Source of the DNA: Siniperca chuatsi
Lineage: Eukaryota; Chordata; Actinopteri; Centrarchiformes; Sinipercidae
Assembly (NCBI RefSeq): GCF_020085105.1
Contig: NC_058045.1
Location: 13,737,833-13,801,832 of the forward strand
Direction of reading: 5' to 3'
Length of the DNA: 64,000 nucleotides
This document shows, in pieces, positions 1-11,651 of this stretch (positions are counted from its first letter, which is position 1; each line of letters starts with the position of its first letter). Under the pieces are notes generated by a model, which saw nothing but the letters and a program-made list of their open reading frames with translations, had not been told where the DNA came from and did not search any database. The position numbers and the translations under genes are program-made.

Positions 1-2771
1 GGTGAGTTTGATACTTAAATGCTTAAATCAAAGTCATTAAAAATGCTATTGTGTTGAATTCTAAAATCTCCTCCTAAAGTTCAAAACAAATTGTGGACTC
101 CTTTCCACAATACAGATGGATTCCTGCACAACTGGCAAAAGATGGTGTTTGTAAAGTTTTGGGGTCTTGTTTTTTTTTTCTTCTCAAGCAAATCCTACTC
201 AAGGCTCAACTTGTACAACTAGTGTTATTGATATTGAATAGCAGCATTTAAATGACTAGTTTGACAAAAATAGTTTTCACCAACTATGTCAGATTGTGGG
301 ATTACTTTACTGTAATTTATTTAGGCATCCTTAACAAAACAAAATATGTAGCTTGACCGTTTGGAAATTGCATCACTTGTCTTCAAGTGCCATTTCCCCA
401 CTGCTCTCAAACTATTGCATGTTTGTACAAGTTTGTGGCTAAATTGAGAGTCTGGTTTGTAGTACAAGCTAACCCCCCGGCATTTTTCAATCCCTTTCAG
501 TAACTGTGGAGGGTACCTATGAGGGACGTGTATTTGACGAGAGAGAATTGAAGTTTGAGATTGGAGATGGAGAGAGTCTTGGCTTTCCAACTGGATTGGA
601 GAAAGCTATCATGGCTATGGAGCAGGGAGAGGAGGCACTCGTCACTATTAAGCCTAAGTATGATCACATGTACTAAGACGCAAATACTTACTGTTTTTCT
701 GTAGTAATGTGTTGTCATAGGGAGAAAAGTGTGAACACAATCAACTACACTGCAATACTGTTAAGTTAAATTGCAACAGGTAATACAACATTTATACACA
801 GCATTTGAGATAACTAATAAGTGTCTTTGATTTGTAGATATGGCTTTGGAAATGTAGGCAATGCAAAGTATAACATTCCTGGAGGAGCAACACTGCAGTA
901 CAAAATCAAACTGACAGCCTTTGAGAAGGTAAAAACATCTTGGCTCTGTGTTGCAAACACAACTAGGCTTTAGTTGGCCAATTACATGTCAGCTGTGCAG
1001 AGCGTCATTTTCCCTTCTAAGGCGTGATTTAATGTCTTTTTTCTTTAGGCTAAGGAATCGTGGGAGATGAACACGGTAGAGAAGCTGGAACAGAGCAGCA
1101 TTGTCAAAGAGAAGGGAACGCAGTATTTTAAGGTATGCAGGGGGTATTTACAAAGCACACAGCTATAAGGAGAATTTATAAGACCGAGAAATACTTTTTC
1201 ATGTTTTCCAGTGCACTGATTTCATATGTTTCAGGAGGGAAAATACAAGCAGGCGTCAGTGCAGTACAAAAGGATTGTGTCATGGCTCGAACATGAATCT
1301 GGTTTGTCAGAGGAGGACGAGAAGAAGGTGAAAGCATTGCGGCTGGCTGCACATCTGAACTTGGCCATGTGCTTCCTTAAACTACAGGAGCCAAACCAAG
1401 CCCTAGAAAGCTGTGACAAGGTATCTATCTGTTGTTTATGAGACGGTGTAGTCCCTCCATTTGCCCAGGAGTGTTGCATTGTAGAAAAGACGTTTCGGCT
1501 CCCATCCGGAATGACTTCCGGATGGGAGCCGAAACGTCTTGAATTTGAAAACATTGTCCAGATGACTACGACTGAAACCTTTTCTACAATTTGTTTATCT
1601 TTAAGCTGGACACACATATGACAAAGATTTGTTGATGATTCATTCACTATTCATTAAGTATTTAGGTCTGAGTATTGTTGGTGTTAATGTGAGAAGTGCC
1701 TTAATTCTTTGTTACGTTGAGTATAGTTTGTGTGTGTTATATGGGTAGACTGCTTTACTATAATTGCCGATTATTTATGTGGTTAAATGCCTTAAACATG
1801 CATTATACTCTGTTCATGATTGTAGGCTCTGGAGTTAGATGCATCCAATGAGAAGGCTTTGTTCCGAAGGGGAGAGGCACTGTATGCTATGAAGGAGTTT
1901 GACAGGGCAAGAGATGACTTCCAACAAGTTATTCAGCTGTATCCTGCCAACAAGGCTGCCAAGAGCCAGGTATAGTGGCATGTGTCTTAAAGGATAATTG
2001 CAACAACTTTCAACCTGGGTCTTATTTTCCTAGATTTTGCCATCATGATTGAGTTTGTTACAAATCCAAAAAAAGGTTCATAGCGATAAATGCATGTCTC
2101 CTTTTTTTATAGTCAAGACTCATTTTGCTGTGAGATCTGGCTATATTTATTGTGCTGTCGTCCAAACTGAAACAGGCACATATTGGTCTCTTAAATGTAT
2201 TATTATATCTGGTATGAGCTCATTTGGCGAAATAAACTGTTGCTGCTGCATTCATTTGCTGGTTGTCATATTTACTAAGTAGGATAGGTGGGGATGTTTG
2301 TACACTCTGACAATGCCCTAATTATCCTTCAGCGCATATCAAATTGGTCTTTGAAAAATGAGATCTGGAGAATTTCATTGTATTGTATCTTCTGGGTGTT
2401 GCTGTACCTGTGTCATATCTGAAAATATGCTTGTCTAACCTCTGCTTCATTATATCATGCTAGATGGCTCTTTGTCAGAAGCGTCTTAAGGAGCAGCATG
2501 AGAAGGACAAACGCATCTATGCCAACATGTTCCAGAAATTTGCAGAGAGGGATTCCAAGGTGAAGAATTGTGTTTTGTACAACAGGCACAAGAGGGTGGG
2601 ATAATAAGCATGTTTTTAGATTGTCAGAGACTGAAAAGTAAAAAAAAAATGCTGATTTGTTTTGGGTTTTTTTTCTCTCCCCATGAACAGAAAGAAGCAG
2701 AGAAGGTGAAGAGTGAGAGTAAGGAGAACGGCGATGATGAGATGGAGATTGAGAATGGAGAAAAGGCATAG
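1..2771 (+). CDS. fkbp4: FKBP4 (FKBP52) immunophilin co-chaperone, 3' half of the gene (5' exons outside window)
   Basis: Peptidyl-prolyl isomerase family co-chaperone that binds the HSP90 C-terminus through TPR repeats and acts in steroid-receptor complexes (family knowledge). Exons read here: 501-657, 838-928, 1049-1132, 1235-1420, 1826-1969, 2464-2559, 2691-2771 (stop TAG 2769-2771). Base 1 is followed by a GTGAGT donor and completes a Val codon with TA at 501-502, so it is probably the last base of the previous exon. Exons 501-928 encode the second FKBP domain ([13 protein letters not shown], then the GFGN...[10 protein letters not shown] core). Exon 1049 carries [15 protein letters not shown], the typical entry to the TPR domain. 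TPR helices follow ([38 protein letters not shown]). The tail has [17 protein letters not shown] and an acidic end. The closest alternative is fkbp5; tail and spacing fit fish fkbp4 better. All junctions keep frame. Confidence 0.92.
1478..1590. mobile_element. Short fold-back MITE-like element in an fkbp4 intron
   Basis: A 12-bp terminal inverted repeat (ATTGTAGAAAAG at 1478-1489, its complement at 1579-1590) brackets a perfect 24-bp hairpin: arms 1487-1510 and 1517-1540 around a 6-base loop. It lies in the intron between the exons ending at 1420 and starting at 1826. No coding capacity. The inner arm resembles a fold-back repeat I associate with teleost genomes; that family assignment is from memory only. 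Confidence 0.6.
1988..2334. mobile_element. MITE-like repeat in an fkbp4 intron
   Basis: Ends are imperfect inverted repeats: CTTAAAGGATAATTGCAAC near 1988 and the complement of CTGAAGGATAATTAGGGC near 2334. This AAAGGATAATT start matches a common fish repeat that opens with a similar sequence and a following CAACCTGGGTC segment, also seen here. No gene content; spans most of the intron between exons ending 1969 and starting 2464. Confidence 0.5.
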
Positions 2772-3860
2772 ATGAAGATGTGACTTATGGTTCATCTGTA
2801 CTTCGGACTTTTGTAACTTCAGCCGTGTGTGTGTGTGTGTGTGTGTGTGAGCGTGTCAACGTGAACACTGATTTTTGGGGAGCATCTTCGCTAGCGTTGT
2901 TTGTATTTGGGTTTTTGCTGTGGCAGCTGCACGAGCTGGTGGGGCTTCCCCAGCTAATGGCACTGTGGGATGTGGTTTTAATGAATGAATTGTGTGCCAC
3001 AACCCCACCCCCAAACCCTTTCAACCCACAACTTTGAACTGCACACATGTTTTCACAGTGTTTTGGGTAGGTAAAAAGTGCATCCAAATGTTAAGTGCAG
3101 AATTTCAAACCCTCACCCGTGAAGGGCTAGACCATTCACCTAGCACTACCCTCTCTCCTATACCCCTCCACACATTTTATGCTATCCCTCCAACCCTCCT
3201 CTCATGGGCCTACTGATCAATTCCTGGAGTTGTGTTGTTTGTGTGCATAGGTATGATCTGTCGGAGTGTCTGTGTCCCAAAGTATGTATGTAGCAGCACT
3301 GTGGATAGGTGGAGTAAGACGTTAGCCTGGAATAGCTGTCGAACTTCAAGCTTCTCTCTGTCTAAAGATGGCGCTCCCCTATAGCCCCCAGGGTAAAGGA
3401 CTGTTCACCTTTTGCTTTGGAAATATTGAGTTTGTACTTATTAATTCTTTTCCAGTGTTGTGCTTGTGATTTCTGTATTGCTCTTGAAATGATGAATACA
3501 ACCAATTGCTTAACTGGAATATGTGCAACTTTAAAGCAGCTAGAAAGGACATTAATTAGCTTCTCCTGGACACACTCAAGTAATAAGCCGTTAAGTCTTG
3601 GTCTTAATTTACTGTAAAAAGAACCTGTATGAATGTGTGCATCCGATTCAGGCTGTTAAAGTCGGTACGCCAGAGGAAGATGTGGGCCTTGTTCATGTTA
3701 GTCTACAACACCTGTAGAGTGGGGCAGAAACGGAACTAGGGGGCTAATTTAAAACGGGGCTGTGGGTCATGTGTTGAGTTTATCTTTGTCTGTTGGAAGG
3801 GTCACAGCTTAGTCTGCCCTGATAGACTGATATAATAAACAATACCTACAACTTGATTGA
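2772..3860 (+). other. fkbp4: fkbp4 3' untranslated region
   Basis: Non-coding sequence after the fkbp4 stop. It contains a (GT)n tract at 2825-2849. The first convincing poly(A) signal, AATAAA, is at 3834-3839, and a second AATAAA-like signal lies near 4177. The exact cleavage site cannot be read from sequence alone. Confidence 0.6.
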
Positions 3861-6184
3861 GTGTGATATTCTTGACTGTTACATCTGTTTCCCTCGGTTT
3901 CCAGTTACCATGCAGTATCCATTTTGTCCCCTATCCTGTCTTCTTCTTATAAACCAAATGTGGCAAGGGAAAAAAAAATGTTTCTTCACGTATATGAAGA
4001 ACTGTGGTAACTTGTCAAAAATGTTAAGTACACTGACACAAAGTACTTGGGTGAAAAATAAGGACTCTGTTGGCAAGTCACAGAAGGAATTAATTCTGCC
4101 CAACTTTTACTCCATGATTTTGAGCTTGTTCATACATGCTGTCTTATAGCACTTGTTTTGATTGATGGTTAAAACAATAAAAAAATTAGGTGACCCTTTC
4201 AGTTTATATTTCAATTTCCATTTGAAATCCAGTTTTAGCTTTAGATATTAATTTATAGCATATCAGCCTGAAATTGTAATATTTCACATTCTTAATTTTA
4301 AAATAGGAACAAATTTGCATGAGTCAAAATGTTATGCAAAATGTCATGAGTCATGGAAATTCAACTTCATTTGAGTTGTTTAAACTTTAAAGATTAGTAA
4401 ATTCATTAATTAGTCAACACAAAATGAATTAGTAACCATTTTGATAATTAAATTATATTTAAAGCCAGACTTCCATGGGGAGTATTATCATTCTGCTATT
4501 CTGTGAATTATAAATTAAGTATCTTTGAATTTTGCACTGTATGTCACTCAATTGTGGGGAATTGAATGCCATTTTTCATTATTTTCTGTTATTTGGTTCA
4601 TCAAATGATTAATTGAGAAAACAATAGGCATATTGATAAAGAAAATAATCACACAGGCAGTCCTAACGAGGTTAACTTTCCATCTGCACAGAACTACTAA
4701 AAATAATATCCACTGTCCGAAAATAATTTTTGATTAAATGGCAGCGGCATTTAAGCATTTCTATTTTTGAGGCTTTTGTGGATTTTGAAAATTGAACCTA
4801 GTGTAAAATATGTTTTTGCAGAATGTATTCATTTATGAGTTTAAGCACAGTGTTGGACACAGTGTGTTCCTGCAGTTGTCTCGAGGTCAGACTCTTCTTT
4901 TCCCGAGGACGAACAGGATCTGATCTGATCCCCCAGCTCTCTCACCGGGACACCGGTGTCAGCTTACGGATGTCATCTCTCTCCGGTGTGATTACGGCCC
5001 CGCACCGCTTGTCCTCTACAGGTGGACATATTTAATTAAACTTCTTTTTAAGCCACTATTGCTTAATGATCCTATATGATAGAACTGTGTTTATAGGTTA
5101 GCATGTTATTATTAATGGCACAATAACCTGAGCATTCTCACGTTACAGACTGTGTATTAGCTCATGTTTAATGTCCAAAACAGTAGCTAACACCTGTATA
5201 CAAAACCTTTCTACTCATGGATGTTTTGTTATTACAAATGTAGTAAAGTGAAGCATAAAGACCTAAGTGTTTCACGTTGTTTAACTTTATTGTTACCTAA
5301 TAAAATTAGCTAGTAATGCAGCAGCCCAGTATACAAAGTGCTAACCGTTGAAGGGGTTCTTAATAGGAAATCGAATAATCTAATGTATAATTATATAACA
5401 CGTTTAAAGAGCGGGTGTTGGTAACAACTGTAAAGGATGACGCACTAAAGGGAGTATTTGTAAACCTGGCTGGTACCTGTTACAGGTAAGTGGGTGAAGC
5501 CCATGTTCACTCCTCCCTCCAATCCCAGGGCGAGCGGATTGCTACAAAAAAAAGGGTGTTTCCGGTAGCAGATTTCAAAATAAACCACCCAGTGACAAAC
5601 ATATTGACATGTGTACTACAGAGTACCAAACTATAAATAACATTTTATGTTTTATCTGTAATATACAGTAAACTGAATTACATTTAATCACGGCTATGCG
5701 AGCGTGCACGCAACAATCAATCAATATTTCGTCACTGTGACACAAACATGTTTTTACTTTGAAGGCGGGCTCTGTTCCGCAATTTTTCTGTGTGAAATAA
5801 AACTGGTGTGAGGTTTTACTGTTCACGGTGTTGTTTGAGCTGCTTCGTGTGCACTCAGTGCTGGACTACCGGGAGCAGAGTTCGGCACAGCAACACTTCG
5901 TGATAAGGAGCAACAGGGAACCCCCTTGAAAGTAGTAGATGAGTGCAGGAGTGCTCAGTGTATAGCACCGGCTATCCCAGCTCATGGTGGGATTTTTTGC
6001 GGGATGAGACCCACCAGGGGCCGCGTGCACCGGCGATATCCAGGGCTCAGGTAGTGCGCACCCGCTGGGAGCAGCGGTGGGTGGCAGGCTGACGGGCTCA
6101 CGGTGGGGTCAGTCCCTTCCAGATGACAAAGCGGGTGACCCGACCCATGAATAACTTGGAAAGAGGTTTCGCTCGAGAGCCAAG
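3861..6184. other. Intergenic DNA between fkbp4 and b4galnt3, including the b4galnt3 5' flank
   Basis: AT-rich to about 5400, with no recognisable gene. Sequence becomes more GC- and CpG-rich from about 5840 to 6184, just before the b4galnt3 start codon, consistent with its promoter and 5' UTR. No clear TATA box or initiator could be assigned. A GC-richer patch at 4890-5025 has no recognisable coding match. Confidence 0.5.
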
Positions 6185-9100
6185 ATGATCGCAGCGTTTT
6201 TCCCCTTGAAGAAACTGCGGCGCTATGGCAAATATCTTCTGTTCGGGGCGATTCTGCTGGTCGGAGTTGTGGCCGTTTACCATGAGATAGTGGCAGCAAA
6301 AGCATGGAGCAGTGAAACCAGTAAGTTTGTGGTTGCCAGTCTCAAGTGTTTGTTCTTTTAAACTTTTGTTAAAGTGATTCATTAGTTAGACTGCAACCTG
6401 TAACTGATACAACAGCCTAATAATGGAAAGGGAGCATGTTAAAAAAAGAAGAAGCTAGAATTAAACTTTCAGAAGGATTAGGCTACTGTAAAATGTCAGG
6501 TGTCACGCAGCTATAGATAAAACAATGTGCAACGTCCCAAGAAACCGTGCATCGAGTGACCACAGAAGCAGAAGCGATTTAACAATAAGGTGACTTCCTT
6601 ACTATCTTAATTCTTTGTTGAGTTTACTCAAGCGGTAGTTTTAATAGTGGTGTTGAATAGAACTGCATTATTTTCAAAGTTGTTTCTGATATTTTGTCTA
6701 CTTAATTTATAAATATGCAATAAAATGCAGTTTATTGTCACACAACCAAGTGCAGCTTAAAAATTTACCATAGAGCTGAATCATCACCTGTCTGACACAG
6801 TATCAGCAAAAAAATTGAATGCTGTGTGGTCAAGCCAAACAAATTTCCATGATGTGGACAGTAATGTACTAACTAACCTAACTAACACTTTAAAATGACA
6901 CAAAAGTACTATTTGTTGCAGGAATTTACAATTTACAGGGCTTTTCTGTTTTTCTGGTCACTCATTGTATGTGAAATTCCATAAATAAGAATATGTTCAA
7001 ATAACTGAATGCAGTATGAAGTGTGAGCATTAACAGGAATATATTTAGCTTTTACTTTTCATGAATGATGCTGGATTTATTTGGACAGGAAACGTAAGCC
7101 TTCAGCAGGTGAAACAACAGGTCGATTTTTAAAAGAGATGAAGCAGTGTATGTGTGTTTTAGAGCAAGAAAAAGAGTGTGAGTGGGGGGGTGGAGGGGGG
7201 GTTCACACTCAGAAGGAAGTCTCTTCTCGCATTGGGTAACCAAACTTCCTGCCCTTTATCTTGTGCGCACCTCAGTCTACCATCTGTTGCATTGCACTCA
7301 GACCCAAGTATAACATCACGGTGTCACCACACAGGCATGGATGGAGATGAAAACAGTGGAAAAAATAGTTAGGTTGGGGTCTGCCCACAAGAGAGAAATC
7401 AAAAACAAACATGACATACACGCTTTTTGCCTGACATGTAAACACATGCCTAAGACCTAACCTACATTTAAGGGCTCGCCTATCTACACATTCCTGGGCT
7501 GTAGCACCCTCATCCCAGCGGGACTTCTCTCAAGGGAAGGACTCCACATAGCCTTCAGACAGAGCTGAAAGAGCAATGTGAAGATCTAAATGTGATGTGT
7601 GATGTCTCAGCTATTTTTGTTTTTAATTACATTTAGTCGATAAGCAGACACAAGCTTTTCTTCGAAGTGATATGATTTGAACATCAGTCAGTCTTATGAC
7701 TAACTTGTTGCACCAGTGTTAAACTGCCTTGATTGGAATTCCAGTTTGATGGGACACATGGGAAGAAAAAGTACATTGCATGGACCAATGCCACATACCA
7801 CAGTCTTGATTGCCTCAGCTTGTTTGTGACATCCATCCATATTTGTATTCTGTCAAAACATTTGTGAGTTTTATGAAATTGCAGGGATGAAATTTAAATG
7901 TACTGGACTTTTAGATTAAAATGTACTGCTCATATTCATCCTGATTTATAATTGGGTTTTTTCTCTTGTTGTTGTTGTTGCTGATAGAGCAGTATTCCTC
8001 ATCCCAAAACATCACATATAAACAAGAAACAGATGGCTGGGTTATAAGTGATGATTCAGTCTGCAGATCTTTCTCAAGACATCGCAACGGCAACTTTACA
8101 CACAGGCTTTGATTAAATATTGGCTCTTCATTAAGCTCCAACTATTAACACCTAGTCAACAAATGTTTAAATCAGAAAATCAAAGATCAAGTTCCCCTAA
8201 ACCAACTGTCAGAGGCCGATATACAAGATCAGATACCATGTTTACAAAATCTACTTTGCATTAAGCATCACTCTTCATAAATGCACCATATTTTCACCTT
8301 CACCACAACGACTTCCTAACTAAACGCTATTTAGCTCATTGTTCTATTGTACCTTGTCCACATACACCAATATCCTACAATCGTAGTCTGTGTAAACCTT
8401 TTTATATACAAATAAAAGACACAAAACTTTAAAAAAATATATCAAAGAGAATGAAAGGAAATACATCAGTCCATATCATCATAAAACTGCTGTAAAGAGC
8501 CACTCAGAGTATCCAACATTAGGAGTTGTTAATCTAAAAAAGAGAGAAGTTCTTTTATTAAAAACCTCTTGGGCTCTGTGTGTCCAATCTAAAAAGGAGC
8601 ACTCTCACTGCAGATGTTTATTGTTCTGGTTTCCTCCCTGCGCAACAGAGCAGGAATATGTTCATCACCTATGACCTGTAGAGAAGAAACTGAATGATAA
8701 AGACTGTCGACACAGGGTACTACAGGAGCACTCTGAGGCTCGGCTCTGCAGATACGGGTCTTTAAGGGATGGCTTGTTTTTCCCACATGTAGGTCACAAT
8801 GGCACTTAAGAACATAGATAACGTATGAAGTGCTACAGTTAATAAATGGCCTGATGGAGACCCACCCACACAGGCTGCCATCTGTGTGGGTGGGTGATTT
8901 TTTTTTTTTGTGGTGGTCCTCTCCGCTGGGCATCTTTCTCCAGACATTTTTGAATAATTCTTTAGTAGAGAAGAAAACGTTGTTTGAGTTAATGATATGA
9001 TGATGATAATAATAAGGCTTTCTGGAAAACAAAAACCTTCTGGCATCACACTGTCTGCGGTATGCTACTTCTCTATAACTGTTTTGACTGTGTAAACTGC

Positions 9101-11620
9101 ATATTTGACTTGTACTGTATTTTACATAGCCTCTCACCCTGAAATTTACATATAAGTACAACAGCATTTGTCTAAAATCCTAAAACTGTAGCACATTGTC
9201 CAGTAGAAATGGGTTTTGTTTTTTTTTTGGCTGTGTCAGGAGAGTAGTTGTACGAAACCTGAGCGTGCAAAATAGACAACACAGACCAAAATGACACATT
9301 AATACAATATCCACATGAAAGACCTCCAGGCTCTGTTGTTTAGATGTCATTTCTGTGCTCTGTATGAAGGCTGAAAGCCTGCAAAGTCCTGCAGCAATTT
9401 TCTTTTTATCAGCTGAATTTCACCAAAGCAAGCAGTGGCAGTCATTTTGAAATGATTGGATTTGATGACTGAACAAATCAAATTGAACAAATGCGTTATC
9501 AGTGCTGTGGTGAATATTGTGACGAAAAGGCAGCAGAAGAAGGGGTAGACTGAGTGCAGATGGAGATAAAAATATTCCTCTCTTTCTTTTCTTAACCACC
9601 ACTCTAGAATTACTTGTGTTGCCAAAATTGGCTACCATGTCTCAAGGGTGTGTGTTTGGAGATCTCCACCCTGGTGATAATGACAGACTCCCAAGTCCAC
9701 AAGCACTGTAACCCCAATTCACTCGCTGACACCACAAACTCATTAAAATAAAAAACCTGAGGTCCTCTTTAAAACTACACACTACCTTTTTTTATAATTT
9801 GAAAGATGATGGAAGAGGTTAGAAGGAATAATATTTCTCTTCTGCTCTGCCAGAGTGCCAGAGATTTTTGCCAACACAGGAGTGCCATAGCAGCTCATTG
9901 AGGCTGTGACTGAGATGAGTCAAATTCAGTGGTCCTCAGCATTGAATTGGAACAGAGGATGGGTGGGACTCTTTTGGGACAATAGCCTCCATTGTTCATG
10001 CAACATAAGCCCTCAAGAAATGGATGAAAAAGCATCTTGCAAAAAAGTTAATTCAATTGTATTTATGATGGTTCAGGACTCACCTGAGCCAGCCCTAACT
10101 ATAAGCTTTATCAAAGAGCAAAGTCTTCAGCCTGCTTTTAAATGTGGAGAGGAGCTTGATAGCTTGAGTTATGACATTGGGTGTGACGGTGGCTTACGTA
10201 GTTTATGTAATTTGTGAGTGATTTCTGTGGTTGCAGTAGGACATTGTTTGTTTGTGTCACATTTTCAGCAGCACTGTTTGAGATTCAGCCTAATTATTAC
10301 AAGAGTTTGTCATTCATACATGTACATTTGTGCTTCTCCCTCCCCACACACCCTTGCAGCTGAATCTGTGAGTTAGCTGACTTTCCTATGCCACCAACCA
10401 TAAGAAGCAGATCAAGCCACACACTATTTTGGGATTAGAATACATTTTTGTTTGGATGCAAAGTCAGGAAGCCAGTGCAAGAATAACAACTTCTCCCACC
10501 TCCTGGGGAAATCGCAGATTTCTTTAAAATCAGTAAATAAGACCCCTCTGTGCACAGCCACTGCATATTTGCCTGTCAGCCCTGCGCTGCTGTGATTGTT
10601 TTCTCCCGCTTCCTCAGGTATGAATCCTGACGTTGACGGTAGCAGCTGGAGGAGAGCCATGTTTGACAAAACGGTAAGGATGATGCATGGAAAAAGAAGT
10701 GGTAATAAAAAATGTGGTGATGCAAGGGTGTGTGCAGGGAGGGTTGGAGGAGACCCAGCTAAAGTCGGTGATTTTAATATGTGTGCGTTTTCCAGGTCAT
10801 AAGGGACTGTCAACCAGACTCTGTGGAGGATTCAGCTGCTTGGAGCTCCAGCTACACTCAACAAACCTGGAAACCAGAGGTGTGTGTGTATGTGTCCATA
10901 GCACCCGCATGCATTAACACTCACCTCTTCTGAATAACCTGCCCAGGCCTGCCCAATGCCCTCCCGCCTCAATGCATTCTCCTATGTGTACACTACCTGC
11001 AGCAGAGTCGGCTTCAGCAGCTTCCATTGCTCTGTAGTAGGGTCATTATATTTCCACTATATTAAGCAGTGCTGTGCTTTGGCAAGTTGCTTGCAGCTCA
11101 TATTTCATGTTTGGGGTAAGCTGTTGGTGTGTCTGGCTCTACAAACCAGTGTAACCAAACTTTACATAAGCAGTGTAATAATCCCAGCCTAACCTGTTGA
11201 TTCACAAACAAAGTGCTAGGTGATGGGTCAATACATACATTTTGTCAACTGTCAGTGATTTATACTGTTCTCTCAAAATGACTATTTTATGACAATATTG
11301 AATTTACTTCATTTTTGCACCAATTTGATAAAGTACCTTAATTTTGGAGGGTATTTAATCTAACTATAAAATATGTATGCCTGTCCTCCACATATCTCAA
11401 GAACCATTTGTCCAATCGATTTTAAATTTTTCAAATTTGGAGGGTGTATTGCTGTGGACCCGAGGGAGTACAGTGTCGAATTTTGTGCAATTTGGCCAGA
11501 TGGTGGCGCTATAGCGACAAACTTTACGTTTTACAATGATTGTGTATGTGGCGTGTCAAAGTGGTCTAGAGGGCTGTGAAATCTGACACCAGAGTGCAGA
11601 GCAGCCGACTTCCTCGCCCC

Positions 11621-11651
<31 letters not shown>

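Larger units (their letters stand above)
6321..10617 (+). other. First intron of b4galnt3
   Basis: A 4.3-kb intron with GTAAGT donor and CAG acceptor. It holds a minus-strand Penelope-like remnant (about 8030-9170) and a repeat fragment near 10048-10175. The rest is AT-rich with no further gene that I can recognise. Confidence 0.7.

Noticed and set aside
1550-1580. Hammerhead-like CAGATGACTACGACTGAAAC in the fkbp4 intron
   Set aside because: The conserved CUGAUGA core has U to A, no stem II forms in the spacer, and no matching cleavage-site strand was found. Chance resemblance within a MITE.
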